Shown: positions 1 through 12,440, numbered from the stretch's first letter. The stretch: 64,000 bases of DNA from Carex sylvatica (GCA_964058845.1 CAXKVR010000089.1:218463-282462); one strand, 5' to 3'. Notes: generated by a model from the sequence alone, not told the origin. Made by a program: numbers and translations.

Positions 1-64
1 TTCAACACCCAGTCGTGGAACTCCCAACCTGTGGTATCACTTGCATAATTGAACGTTAACTTAG

Positions 65-2526
65 TTAGAACAAAGAATCGGAGGAAAATAAAATGATTGT
101 GTGTGTCCTACTTTCAATATTAACCGAGTAATCACCTGAAGGAGGTGGCGGCATCTCATCGGCGTAGACAGGGACTCGTTCATGATTTGGATTTCGCAGT
201 GTATCCTTTATCTCCCTCCAATTGATGTTCTCCCCAGCATCGCGCAGCATGCCAACTAGGCGGCCATCCCAAGCACCTCTCTCCACGACTGGTGCACTGT
301 GCTGGAGCATTTGACATCCTATGGCACGCCAAGCATCCCTCGCCATGCAGGCTAGGCTGTATCCAACTCCTCTGATGGCTGTCAATACCTGCACACAATA
401 TATTTTCATTATTATGACAATAAGAAGTGTAATTAAAATTTATAATTTTTAATTAAAGTAGGTTTAAGTATTTACCGAGTGAGCATTGACCGGACCCCAA
501 GGCATGTAATTCCTAGATGAATCCATCTGTCTACGTCGAAGGATGTCGCCATAATGACATGTAAGGTAGACTGACGGCATGCCGTATCTCTGAAACCATA
601 CATCATATCTCAAAGTCCCGGGACCAATACCTAATGACTCAGGAAGTGGTGGACTCCATAAGTGCTGATCCGGATGTCGAGCCCAGTGATACTCTCGGCT
701 GAAACGCTGGTTCCAGTCGACTTTGGGCTTAGTATGCGTCGTACTGCAAGTACAATTAATTAGAAAAACGGAAAACATTGGCAATATTAAAGTGATAATA
801 AAATTAAGTACATAGTACTTACTTGTGGAACTTCTCAGTATCATCCTTACCCATTAGCGGGTACTCCGGGATGAAAGCATCTAACCCAAACTGTCGAGAC
901 ACCCGATCGGGATAGTGGTACTCCACTATCCAGAAATAAACGACCGGTCCCTGGTAATACTAGAGTGATCTCTGCTGTAATGTGAGCTGACTCAGAAAGA
1001 CGTGCTGATAGAATGGACGATATGAAAACCAATCGATACTCGCATCTACGAGCATCTGGAGCTGACCCCGAACATAAGAAACCCCCCTACCAGTCTCTTC
1101 ATAGCTGTGGTGAAGGCCCCATATGGCACCATATGCGGGGCATCTATCTGAATCAGGCACTCCCCACCGGAGAGGTGGATCTGGTATAACTGGCTGACAT
1201 ACCGGCAGATGTGACCACGACCAATGCTGGAGCAAAAGAAGCGGTCTGTGAAGCTGCTTGTTCCTCACCTGAAATTTTAACTTAAAATAAGAACTCGGTA
1301 TTTATTCAACCTTAAATAACAACGTATTTTTAATAACAAAATTAGTACAGACTTACCAGACAAGCATGACACATGGCTCTGTATAAGTGGGCGAGAATAG
1401 CTCCACCCCAGTTCCACCTCGATGGAGAAAGCATGTCCCTCAACAGAGAGAGAAACATAATCGGGACCGCGTCACCGCTGGAGTCCACGAATATGACTGC
1501 CCCACACAAATCCAGCACATACGCCCTAGTATACCTACAATATAAAATAATAGGTTATTTTATATAGTTAAGATTATTGTTGAATTAATAAGTTATTTTA
1601 AAAGGTGTAATGGTACCTCAAGACCGCATCAACGTCAGTAGTCTCAGGATGTATCCAATTCTGGAAGAAGTGAGAACGAAGTGCCAGCAGAGAAATACAG
1701 TAACCAGAAAACCGTAAGTCATCCTCATCCTTCTTCTTCTTCTTCAATTTCTTCTGCAGATTCTTCGGATGACACCCCAGCAACTCTGGTATCATCATCT
1801 GCAGGTCTGGATGGTCTGAGATGCCACCTATGGGGACACCATCGATAGGTAAACCCCATAGGGCGCTCACATCAGCAAGTGTGACTGTCATCTCCCCAAC
1901 CGGAAGATGAAATGTATGGGTCTCAGGTCGCCATCTCTCGGCTAGACCATGTATAAGAGATACATCGATCTTACTCTGCGGCATGGTGGCAATCTGATAC
2001 AACCCAAGATTAATGAGGCATCGCTGCATCAATGGATGTGCAACAAACGGAATCTCTGACCTGCGGTGCCTCACCGTAAGCATGACATCGTCTTGTATTT
2101 ATTATCAATTTGTGAGACTCAAATCGTGTCATTTTTTAGTACTATTTAACATTACGTATAAAAATTACGTACCTCAATAAATGCCAACGAGACACGGTGC
2201 TTAACATGATGGGTCCATAGAAGAGGACTGAAAGTGTCAGGATCATGCCAACCATCTCTACGCCCGGTCTGAGATGACGTACCCGCTCCAGTCGGATCCT
2301 CAAATTCCGCTCCAACCATATCCTCATATGACTGACCCGCTCCACCCAAAGACGGACCCGCTCCAGTCGGATCCACTGAGGATGGACTAGCTCCAGTCGG
2401 ATCTACTGAGGACGGACCCGCTACAGTCGGATCCACTGAGGACGGACCCGCTCCAAGCGGATCCATAGCATTTGGATCCGCTCTAGGCGCTGGTGGGTCT
2501 CTCCACCATCTAGAAGATTTACGCAT
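65..2526 (-). pseudogene. Plant mobile domain (PMD) gene, six exons, one in-frame TAG
   Basis: Proposed exons on the minus strand: 2526-2173, about 2091-1617, 1534-1357, 1268-823, 743-476 and 388-65, ending in TAA. Exons 2 to 6 join in phase at GT..AG borders; the exon 1/2 join is less certain. Exon 1 encodes four decapeptide repeats of the type GPSSVDPTVA. Exon 2 carries the PMD signature (HTFHLPVGEMTVTLADVSAL, then WGLPIDG), and exon 4 holds EYHYPDRVSRQFG, also typical of the family. PMD proteins are either host silencing factors (MAIN/MAIL) or transposon-borne genes, often mislabelled 'phosphatase 7 long form'. TAG at 962-960 interrupts exon 4 while the frame stays conserved on both sides; family alignment from memory suggests a Trp codon changed by one base. 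The low-complexity N terminus and the transposon-like flank favour a transposon gene. Product inactive or truncated unless the stop is read through. Confidence 0.82.
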
Positions 2527-2914
2527 ACTACATTTAAAAATATATATATAATCAATCACAATAATTAAAAAATAGTAATTACACATATTTTTATTATCAC
2601 AACAACAATACATGATACAACTAACACTTAACATGACAATTACTAAATTAACAACATAAATTATCTTTCAATACACATGAAAAAAAAAAATCTCACACAT
2701 TCATCTCACCATATTTGTAAAATATATATCTAACCAATAACCCAAACACATGAATTTTAATCGAATTTTAATTATAACAAATTACCAAATAACTATATGT
2801 GCTCACAATTTATCAAATAAACTTCAAAATAATCATTTCTTTTATTCAAATTTATGTTTGAAAATATTATTAAGTTTTATACATTTTGCAACTAGTATTT
2901 CTATGAAATTTCAA

Positions 2915-4041
2915 TTAAAAAATACTTATCATACAATTTTTTACATCATATCACAAAGAGGTCCCTAGGCAGGGACTGTTTTATAAACAAATTAATTTTT
3001 CTAAGCAAATTAATTCTATTTACTACTAAATTTTATTCACCATTAAATTTTATTCACTATTAAATTTTATTCACCATTAAATTTTATAAAAATAGGAAAT
3101 TTTATTTACTATTAAATTTTATAAAAATATGAAATTTGCAAAAAAAATAAAAATCTGCTCTAATCGACAAACATGCAATTCACTTGAAAACAAATAGGCA
3201 ATTTTTAAACAAATTTTGATATACTTCAAAATAATTTGTTTTTACTTAAAATTAATTTGTATTAATATATATACATGTCTTTCGTCAACTAACTTCAAAA
3301 AATCGTCAACCCTAAATTTTGTAAACCATAAACTCTAACTTTAAATTTTTAAACAAATCAAACAATTCAACCATAATAACCCCAAATTGAACCATAAACC
3401 CTAAATTCAAAGAAGAGAATCATAAACTCTAAATTTTTAAGCAATTCACAATTCATAACCATAAACCCTAAATTGAACTATATCACATTCAAAAAATTTA
3501 AGCAATTCTACCATAATAATTTTTTTATTAATAATCCCCAATCCAAGCAATTCGATAAAGCACCCAATTCAAACAATTCAACCAATTCAACCAATTCAAC
3601 TAATTGGAGCAATTCAACAAATTCGAAACAACTCTAATTCAACCATTATCGAGTCACAATTCAACCAATTCACCAATTCAACTAATTCAACCATTATCGA
3701 TTCACTAATCCTAACCCTAACCTTAACCCTAACCCTAACCCTAACCCTAACCCTAACCCTAAATTGAACTAATCAAATCGAAAAAACTTACATTCAAGAG
3801 AAGCCTAGTACAGTGGTGGTGCTCGGTGCAGCGGCCGTGATGGTGGCACCGAGCCCGAGAGAAAGTGAGCAGAAAGGAGAGAACGAGAGGGAGAGGAGCG
3901 GAGCAGTGGCGGCGGTGGCGGAGACAGGGGCGGCGACGCAAATTTTTCCTTTTTTTTCTTTTTCTGGTTTGGTTCGGAGTAAGGCAGAGGGGGGGGGGGG
4001 GCGGAACTAGGGCAGAGGAGAGGGAGGGAGGGATGGCTCAC
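2915..4041 (+). repeat. 1127 bp block duplicated almost perfectly at 27949-29075
   Basis: Every base I compared matches the second copy at a constant offset of 25,034, including poly-G length, with one C/T difference near 3536. This implies a very recent duplication or an assembly artefact. The block lies inside the PMD transposon and carries no recognisable gene. Confidence 0.93.
3709..3763 (+). repeat. Telomere-like CCCTAA tract
   Basis: Six perfect consecutive CCCTAA units (3727-3762), preceded by CCCTAA and the variant CCTTAA. The unit is six bases (TTAGGG on the other strand), not the seven-base TTTAGGG usual in plants. A second copy is at about 28743-28797 within the recent duplication. 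Probably a simple-sequence tract inside the transposon rather than a relic chromosome end. Confidence 0.85.
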
Positions 4042-5732
4042 GGGTGGGTTTATTAATTCATAGCGGACCACCCGGGGGGGGGGGGGGGTTTGCTTGGGGA
4101 GAGGACCGCTCGGGGCCCTGGCGGTTTCCTTCAATATATGGACAGCCCGTGGGCCTGGCGGTCGGGTAGTAATAAAAAAAAATTAAACACAGAGGTATTG
4201 TTAAAATTTTATTTTTTTTAAGGGGTATTAATAAAAATGGCCGAGATTTCGTTTGCTTCTAAAAATAAAAAGCTGTCCCACTTTTATGTTTTATTATGAA
4301 CTCATCAAATAAAAATTATTAAGATAGCACTTTGGGCCTTACGGCCTGTTTAAGCCCAACTGGTCATGGCCCCTCAAATTAATAAGAAGCATTTATTTTC
4401 TAAAAGAAAAGTCTTAGGTCAGACCATTTTTTTTTTTTTTTTTGCCATGTTTAATTATTAAAATTAGGTTAGTCAACATATGCATGTTACAGTAACTTAC
4501 TAACTAAACCTTTCCTTGGGCTTATAACCCTCGTTCCTAAAGGTTCATATTGGTACAGTATTGATACCGGAACAGACTGGTATAAGGATGTATTAGACTT
4601 CTGCTTCCACCAATTATCAGGCTAGCCCTCAAATAGGAGGGTTCAATTGCACTATGATTTTGTGTTTCAATATTCTTCACATCTTTGATCTCTGTTTTCA
4701 AAGTTCGAACAGTCGATCCGAACCGTTTAACATTATCTTCATAATAAAATATGTTTGGAGACCAAATTTTATATTTAATTTTTATAATCTTTTACTATTT
4801 TTTTAGATACGTACAAAATCACTGTTTTATGGATATTCTGGACCATTCGAAAAAAGTAATATTGTACCTATGTAAAAGAATCACCAACATTATGATCACT
4901 CGTTCATACAACCATGTTTCTTTTCTTAAACTACAACCCCACAATTCTGCAAAATTAAGTTTTCTATAGTGTAAAAAATAAATTGAAAACTGTACGTCTG
5001 TGCATATATTGTTAATTTTATGAGATCTGTGGAGAAATTATATCTCTGTGAATAGTATACTGAATTATTTATAAATTATATTTCTTGTATTGTATTGAAT
5101 CACTGTTTACAAGCTCTAAATTCTATTTAAATTACATAGATAACGGCTCTTTTATTTTTACCGTTGGTATATAAGCTAGAAGAAGGAGATAGTATCCATG
5201 AATGTAAAAAGTTACTATCCGCGAAGATATACAGATAGAAATATAATTTTTTTAGTAGCGACGGGAGTATTCACGAGGATATATCGACAATATTTTTGCA
5301 GATACTGTTCTATTCTTGTAGTTCTAATAGTGATGGCCGCTGGTACTATTTCTAATTAATGCTCTAACGGCTCTATACAGTTGTATTTTTTTATTCTATA
5401 AATAATACAAATTATAATGGTAGCTTGATCGATGATATACGCCTGAGATATTGATCTTATTTCTTAACAGATATATACCCTGTATTTGGGAACTTGAAGG
5501 GAGCTTTCCATTAAGCCTCAGTACTATTCAATTTGCCAATTTAAACTCAATTATGGTCCAGATGAAACACAGTTCAAAACAATATTTGAAGGATAATTAA
5601 TATAGCACAATAATATTTCAGGGGTAATATATTTTCAGACTTAGTTCCAATAATGATGAAATTTTTTTTGATATGTGTTATTTACAAACTTATTATTTAA
5701 TAAAAAATAATGTTGAGTTGGGAATTCACACA

Positions 5733-6231
5733 CACTACTACATAAATGGTCATTGTACACTGCACATTGTACACGAATTTGGCAATTTTATATAAAAACC
5801 GTGTAGAAATTATAATTTTTTGGAAGCCTGAAATATCTGTGAAATCTCTACACGGATATTTATTAAAGAATCAGTGTAGAAAGCCTTAAGAGAGCTACAC
5901 GGACGTTTATTAGGAATTGTACATGGATGTTTAATTAAATAACAGTGTAGAAAGTCTTAAGAGAGCTACACGGATATTTATTAAAGAACCGTGTAGAAAG
6001 GTAGGTATTGTACACAGATGTTTGTTTAAATAACAGTGTAGAAAGCCTTGAGAGAGCTACGGATATTTATTAAAGAACCGTGTAGAAAGGTAGGCATTAT
6101 ACATGAATGTTTGTTTAAATAATAGTATAGAAAGTCTTGAGAGAGCTACACACGGATTTATACTTAAAAATCCGTGTAGAAAGGTATATAAAAGGTCTTC
6201 TCCTTCCAGCGCCGTTTTGATCAATTAATAC

Positions 6232-6268
<37 letters not shown>

Positions 6269-8001
6269 ATTGAATGTTGGCCTGATTTTTGCGCACAAGG
6301 AGGCCGGCTCTGAGATCTTTGAAGTTAATTTGTATTTCTCCTCTCTATCTTTCTAAGGTTAGTCATGTATATATATATATATATTTCTCTTATCTTCCTC
6401 TAATTTTCTGTTACTTATTATTGCTTATTTATGTCAATTATTAATTAATGCGTGCATGCTTGATTTGTTAAGATAATGTAAATAATTAGTGTTTTGTGGA
6501 CCATTTTTTGAAAGTGAGAAGTAAAGAAAATGTCTAAGGTCTCCATCATCAGATATGAGAAAAACCATTGAAGATCAGTACTAACGCTTCCGCCTAAAGA
6601 TATTTACACTTGAGAACTGTAAGATTTAAATTACTTTTCTATTTTATTTTTGATTTACAGATTCTGGATTGCTTGTGTTTTTTAATTGCAAAATACGTCA
6701 TGAGTTATTAAGACTATCATTTGGTATCAGAGCCATCGTAAATTCATATAAGATGCAGTAATTTTTTTTTTACTAAATTGATTTTCAATGGTTCGTATAA
6801 AAGCTATACAGATTTAACTAATTTTATATATAAATATTTTCTTTTAATTTTGGATGAAAATTTTAAAGGAGAATTTTTATTCCCTATTATGTATGCACAT
6901 ATATGTTGATAAATAAATTCTTATTGGAGGTGCAATATGTTGGAGACCTTTAACCAAGAGGCATCATGTCATGGATCACATGGGAGCTCCTTTTTTATAT
7001 GTTTGATCTAATACGCCTTAGTTTGTATGAATTTTCAGTCCAAACTTTACGAATTTTGGGCCAAAGCTTGATCACATGGTTACTAAGTGGTAAGAATATA
7101 ACTTCTATACAAATATTGTATTGGATCTTGAGGAGTATATGTTATGTGGATTACATGGAATTTCATGTGTACAAAAGGCAATATGTATATAAGTTGCATG
7201 AATTGTAATATGTTAATATTTTCTATGGTTTTCATATTGTGCTTACTTATACTTTTCATTTTATTAATAGCAATTAATATTTGCAAGTGTCTTGCATCTA
7301 CCTTTTCTTGTTACTAACTAATACCAAATTATAATTGTAGTATGGACCAAAGCAAAAGTGTTACACCAAGGAGCAGATCAACGATCTCAGATGTATGTGG
7401 GTACGATGGTTTCAAGAAATTTTTTGTAATGCTAAATATGAATTTGTATAATTTTGTATAATGTAGTGTACATGAATTATTTATACTGTTGCATAGTTTT
7501 AGAATTCTGAGTTTAAAAGGCCTTTGTTTAATGTTTCTTTGTTTTAGAATTCTGATTTTAAATTGCTAGCAAAACTGGAGACTAGCCACAAAAAATGGAA
7601 AAAAAAATGACAATTCTACACAGACATTTAACTAAAATCCATGTAGAAAGGTATTTAAACATTAAAAAATAAATAAGAGAGCTACACAGACATTTAGCTA
7701 AATATTCGTGTAGAAAGAGTAATCGTACACGGACATAGCTAAATGTCCGAGTAGAAAGAGTAATCGGACACGGCTGTTTATGTAATAATCCGTGTAGCTC
7801 GATTATTTTGAGAGCGACACTAGCAAATGTTTGTACACGGTTGTTTATGTAATAATCCATGTAGCTCTCTTATAATCGCACACGGACAAATATTCGTGTG
7901 TATTTATTCAAGAATTTCTACATCCTCACACTCTACACAGTAGAAAATCCGTGTAGCTCTTCTAATTATATCTGTGTGCAATCTCTTATTCTGTAGTAGT
8001 G
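5733..8001. mobile_element. Non-autonomous CACTA element, 2269 bp, TSD ACA
   Basis: The left end reads CACTACTACATAAATGG and the right end reads TGTAGTAGTG, giving CACTACTACA termini. The 3 bp repeat ACA flanks both sides (5730-5732, 8002-8004), and copy B at about 36690 shows the uninterrupted site. Subterminal regions (5750-6190 and 7610-7990) are packed with short units around CCGTGTAGAAAG and GCTACACGGA in both orientations, as expected of transposase-binding repeats in En/Spm elements. No transposase frame is visible, so it must depend on another element. A CT microsatellite lies at 6230-6268. Inside, 6722-6734 (TGGTATCAGAGCC) resembles a retrotransposon primer-binding site. Confidence 0.93.
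6722..6734 (+). other. tRNA-Met primer-binding-site-like sequence
   Basis: TGGTATCAGAGCC matches the usual plant Copia/Gypsy primer-binding site for initiator tRNA-Met. It would normally follow a 5' LTR by a few bases, but I could not delimit an LTR on its left. It may mark a retrotransposon fragment inside the CACTA element, or be chance. Confidence 0.35.
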
Positions 8002-8052
8002 ACATCATGTAATATATTATTCAACCATTGACTGACTCTAAGCAAGAAGCAC

Positions 8053-8264
8053 CACTTCGGAGTAGGTCCGATGCCCATTGGACCTACTTTGGTTCGATGG
8101 GTGATCTGGCCATCCAATTGCATCAAGAATCGTGTGCTCCGTATTAAAATCCGTATGAGTTTTTATCAATTTCCGTGTGCACATATCTTAATGTTAATCA
8201 TACGGTGATAGAGCTAATTGAATCTAAAAGTAGGTTCAATGCTCATGGAACCTACTCCAATCTC
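8053..8264. mobile_element. 212 bp Mutator-type MITE with 9 bp TSD
   Basis: The direct repeat AAGAAGCAC flanks the insert at 8044-8052 and 8265-8273, and copy B (about 36750) has a single AAGAAGCAC with no insert. The ends carry imperfect inverted repeats around GGAGTAGGTCCGATGCCCAT. A TSD of nine bases points to the Mutator superfamily. Confidence 0.87.
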
Positions 8265-8600
8265 AAGAAGCACATGCTACAAATTGAATGTGAAGGCTGA
8301 TTGGATGGGTATTAGGCTTTCAATTAGCTGATCGACATATATAATTATTTCCTACGGGCTAATTTGCAAAAAGAAAAAAGAAAAAAGAAAAAAAAGTCAT
8401 ATACAATTATTTGGATCCGTATCCTCCTAGTTAATTACCTGACTCAAGACAATTGAAATGGATGGCTTAGATTTACTCTCAACCGGTGCCTATTCGGGAT
8501 GGCATAGGGGCAGTATTATTTGTGATTTGAGATTCGTGCCAACTTAAAAGAACAATTCTAGATCGTGTTTTTCAATTGAACTCAGACAGATAACCTGAGG

Positions 8601-9439
8601 GGATGCGAATTCTAATTATATAACTCAATTTTTTAGTTTTAAATTCAGAGGGAACTGGGCATGATATTGCCCAATTAATAATTGAAGGTGTATTTCAATT
8701 TTTGGAAAAAAAAAAAATTATTGGACATGTTTTAGTTTTACTTTTACAGGGAAAATTTCTCATGACAAAGTTTATTTAATTAGCATGTTTTAGTTTAAAA
8801 GTTCATATTTTTAAAAGATAAACATTCATTATTTGTATTTTCTGAGGTAAAAAGGAAAATATAGAGCTTCCTTTTTACACAATTCATGCTTTAGTTTGAA
8901 ATACCAATCCTACACTAATCAACTCAGTAAATCACTAATAATCATAAAAATAATTTTATCTAAAGATGAAAAATAATTACTTACCGTCAAGTCCATGGAA
9001 AATCTGCCCATCAAGCAAAGATAAACAATAGAAGGAAAAAAAAAAAGGTGAGAAATCAGCTCAAATTAAACAACAAAATGACGCTTTTAAGTTTTTTACA
9101 GTCATTGGAGCATGTTCATTTGATCCAGTTTATTTGGTTTTCAATTAAACCGACAAATTTTGGATTAAATGGTTCAATTTTTCGGTTTAAAGGGTTCGGT
9201 TTGGTTTTTTTATCTTTGGTTCGGTTTAATTTGTTTTACCGACTGATATATATCTTGAGTTTTGATCTTTAAACCAAACAAAACGAAATTTACTTTAATT
9301 TTTTTTTTTTAGTTGGTTCAGTTAGATTTTTAAAAACCGAATAAAATTTTGGTTTAACTATTTTAATCTGGTTTTAATGGAACCAAATTGACATAAATTG
9401 GAAAACAATGTTGTATGAAATGCTTCTAATTGTTGATAC
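8601..9439. other. No gene seen; AT-rich with GGTTCGGTTT-type repeats
   Basis: 8601-9040 is plain AT-rich DNA. 9120-9380 is degenerate reiteration of motifs such as GGTTCGGTTTGGTTT, a common dispersed plant repeat. I searched for a third exon of the PAS2 fragment here and found none. Confidence 0.6.
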
Positions 9440-9713
9440 CTCAAGGATTGCAGCTGTTTGGGCAATAAGTTGCAAAGGTTTCTCCACAGCATCATACACT
9501 GCTGCTGTACCTGACTCGTTCAAAGCCTTTATAGCAAAAACCAAAACCTGAAGCCTGATCAACCAAATCAAACACACAGTTCAATCCAGAAGCAATTGAA
9601 TTACAGGATCTAGAAATCGACAAAGAGAGAGAGAGAGGTCACCATCCAGTGAAGATTGCCCAGTTGTAAAAAGCGAGATAGATCCGCTTGACTGTGGAGA
9701 GAAAGCTCGCCAT
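9440..9713 (-). pseudogene. PAS2: PAS2 (3-hydroxyacyl-CoA dehydratase) fragment, exons 1-2 only
   Basis: Exon 1 (9713-9643) starts MASFLSTVKRIYLAFYNWAI and exon 2 (9554-9440) includes AVYDAVEKPLQLIAQTAAIL. They join in phase through a GT..AG intron across a Trp codon. This is the N terminus of PASTICCINO2/HACD, the endoplasmic-reticulum dehydratase that performs the third step of very-long-chain fatty acid elongation. A full protein has about 220 residues and six exons or so; here only about 62 residues remain. Exon 2 ends at a normal donor site, but the next conserved exon (beginning ILHGLVG in the family) is absent from the following kilobase, as are the catalytic Tyr and Glu. Both exons are undamaged, so loss of the 3' part or capture is fairly recent. 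Confidence 0.8.
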
Positions 9714-11163
9714 TGGTGATGCTTTAGAGTTCAGATCAGAATCAGCTATGAGTTTGGCTAGTATAATATCAGTGTCATTTCAGCCTATATAACACAAACT
9801 CTAAAATCTATTAAATTGACTTCAAACAGTAAATCTATAAGAGTGTAAATAATAGGTCATGACATTAGTGAGTAGATTCATTAGGTGATCAGATCTACAA
9901 CTGCTTCCTACTTCTCACCGCTGCATAGTAAATGCTTATAACTAGAAACTAGAAATTAAATTTCTAAACAAACAGCTTGTTTCCTAATTGATTTCAAAGA
10001 AATTTAAATTTATTGAAAATCTACTAAGTGATGTATATATATGTAAATAAGAAGAAATTAACTTATTAAATAAATTAGTATAAAGTCAAGAAGTAAAAAA
10101 TATAATAAATTAATTTTATTATTATTTTATATTGTAGGCATTTTGCTTGAAACTTGTTTTCATTTTTGTTCTTTCTTGTAATTACATAAGGCTTTGTGTT
10201 TAATTTTTTCCTTGAGACTTTGTTTAGAAATGAAGTCATTATATCCTGAGGCATTATCCATTATTTAAAAAAAAAATGTTTTCCATGCGGCACTTGGTTG
10301 GTCCAATTTTCATATAACATATACAATTATTAGTGGTACACTGGTACTTACCACAGTGACAAATGAATATTCGGGTTCGGTTCGACGGAGTCAAAAATTG
10401 TTGTGATTCAAAAATAATTTGAAAAAGATTCAGAATTATACATTGAGTCTGCACTGAAGATCTCAGTCCCACAAGAGAGGAAAAAACAAACAAACAAGAA
10501 AAAGTTCGAAGAAACATTTGCGAATAATTCGGGAAAATTTTGTAAAATTTGCAAATAAATCGGTAAAAATTTAGTCAACCAAATAATTCACCAAGACCCA
10601 AAAAAAAATTATTCGCAAATAATTCACGAATCTTTTCACTATGTACTTACTATTGGTGTTATGAGATGGTCAATAAATAAAAATTGAAAAATTAGGATCA
10701 TACTGTATTCATACCAGTTTGATAGTAACCTGTCCTGGTTTTCACTGGTCCAAAAGTTGCATCATAGAAATAATTCCCTTCCAGCTTTAGTTTGCATTGC
10801 TATTTTGGGATCAGTTCATGTCTGATCACATGTTCACAATTTTTATATTCGAAGGTCATGTGCCTTTTTGCAGTTATGACCAAAGTAGTTTGGGTTGGTC
10901 TTACTAAATTGGTAAAACTTTTGTTTTAATACTCTGAAGACCTTGTATATTTTGTTTTCATTTCTTGTGTCTCATTTTAAAAATTGTTGCTCGTAGGAAT
11001 CTCACGGAGGAAAATATAGTTAAAATATCTCGAAAATATACTGGACTAGTTTTTCTTTATTTGTTTCCAATTTACTATATTTAAGACAAATGTGAATGTT
11101 ATTAAGCACTTAAAATTGTGTTTAAATACTTCCAGTCTGAATTGACAAGTTCATAAAGGCTTG
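9714..11163. other. No gene seen
   Basis: The first 70 bases would be the 5' flank of the PAS2 fragment. The rest is AT-rich; around 10500-10630 short AATTCGCGAATAATTCG-like motifs recur. I see no coding exon. Confidence 0.5.
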
Positions 11164-11173
11164 GGGTGCTTTA

Positions 11174-11584
11174 GAGTAGAACTAGGTGTTCTTAAGTTCA
11201 CCAAGTCTCTTGGTGAACTTAAGTCTAAAATTCATTAAATCGGTTTCAAATAACGAATCCAAACAGTTGAAATCTGCCTACTTTATGAGTGATGTGTCTA
11301 CATGTGAAAATTTTACACATTTGAATTAGTTTAGTTTAAAGTCAAGCGGTCAAAATTTGAAGGTTAATAAATTAATTTTAATGTATTCATTTTTTGAACG
11401 TCTTTTGACAACTTGACTCTATGCAAAATTAATTTCAAAATTAATTTTTTTACATATAGATGCATCATTTGTAAAGTAGGCGGGTTTCAACAGTTCAAAT
11501 TTGTCGTTTAAAACCGATTCAATGAATTTTAGGCTTGAGTTCACCAAGAGACTTGATGAACTTAAGAACACCCTAGTTCTACTC
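11174..11584. mobile_element. Mutator-type MITE (411 bp), TSD GGGTGCTTTA
   Basis: Inverted ends begin GAGTAGAACTAGG(G)TGTTC, and the interior folds back over most of its length. The ten-base repeat GGGTGCTTTA flanks it (11164-11173 and 11585-11594). A second member of the same family is at 59090-59493. Confidence 0.9.
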
Positions 11585-12070
11585 GGGTGCTTTAAATGGT
11601 TCATTTTATGAATCACATGTGTTGTCATTTGCAAAAACTATCCAAGTACAATATTATATTTGTTTGTATTGAATTACAAATTATACTAGTACCAGATATA
11701 AATGAATTTAATGAACCAATTAAAAAGCATTCTTGTAAATTATCTTGTTACATTTTAGAACCGGATTGGACTGGACATTGACTCACTAAAGTTTCGAATC
11801 AATGATTTACTGGTTAAATCGGTGAGTCAACCAGTTCAACCGATGATTTTTTCAACAATTATGTATTTAGTAGATATTATTAGATTTCAAGATTATATAT
11901 GAAAATAATCATATTGTTAAAGAGTTCACACATACATATTGATTAATATACTATATAACTGAATTTGTATTTGATAGAAAACAAAGGAAAAAGACAAAGA
12001 AAAAGATAAAAAGAAAAACACCTAGAAGCCAGGTAGCAAAATAAATCTGGTTAAGAAAGAACCTGCTAGC

Positions 12071-12440
12071 ATGCTACTCGTAGCATAGAGGGCCTCCGTG
12101 CAACGGCTTAATATTCGACTTTTTTAACGGTCGATCCGAACCGTTCATCTTGTTTTCCATATTAATGTGTCTGGAGACCAAATTTTACATTTTTTGGAAT
12201 TTTTTTATTAGTTTTTTAGATTTATTGAAAATAGCTGTTTTTTTATGGTTCAGATTTGCTGAAAACAACGATTTTCAATAAATCTAAAAAATAGTAAAAA
12301 AATTCCAAAAAATATAAAATTTGGTCTCCAAATATATTTTAATATGGAGAACAAGATGAATGGTTCGGATCAACTGTTAAGATTTTGAAAAGTCAAATAT
12401 TAAGCCGTTGCACGGAGGCCCTCTATGCTATGCATAGCAT
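12071..12440. mobile_element. Long foldback (palindromic) element, about 370 bp
   Basis: The two arms are inverted copies for about 170 bases each, starting ATGCTACTCGTAGCATAGAG on the left. The match includes the CCTCCGTGCAACGGCTTAAT segment without a mismatch. The centre is AT-rich around 12235-12260. No clean TSD was found. The arms share GGAGACCAAATTTTA with 4755-4790 and 35640-35660. Confidence 0.8.

Larger units (their letters stand above)
1..4245 (-). mobile_element. Transposon carrying the PMD gene (one end outside the window)
   Basis: The PMD gene is followed on its 5' side by 1.7 kb of non-coding DNA: AT-rich to about 3560, short CAATTCAAC-type repeats, a telomere-like tract, then a GC-rich purine stretch with two poly-G runs (about 3990 and 4073). 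The right edge is placed near 4245 because copy B of the segmental duplication (from 30358) begins at the matching base and lacks everything to the left. The other end and the TSD lie outside the window, so class is uncertain; PMD genes are often carried by Mutator-like elements. The small open frames at 3759-4134 are low-complexity reading of this GC-rich stretch, not genes. Confidence 0.55.
4246..8600 (+). repeat. Segmental duplication, copy A
   Basis: Aligns collinearly with 30358-37107, with many substitutions and small indels, so it is an old duplication. Apart from the CACTA element and the 212 bp MITE described separately it is AT-rich non-coding DNA. The stretch 4680-4850 contains a motif (GGAGACCAAATTTTA) shared with the foldback element at 12071-12440. 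I see no gene in it. Confidence 0.88.

Noticed and set aside
1373..1567. Plus-strand open frame of 64 codons
   Set aside because: It is the reverse-strand shadow of PMD exon 3.
3709..3763. True telomere or chromosome-fusion site
   Set aside because: Only eight or so units, embedded in a transposon and copied with it.
3759..4134. Several overlapping open frames rich in Pro, Arg, Ser or Gly (repeated at 28793-29075)
   Set aside because: They are opposite-strand and alternate-frame readings of one GC-rich low-complexity stretch with poly-G runs; no domain.
7346..7440. Coding start MDQSKSVTPRSRSTISDVCG inside the CACTA element
   Set aside because: Open for only about 40 codons, no transposase motif; could be a relic but cannot be supported.
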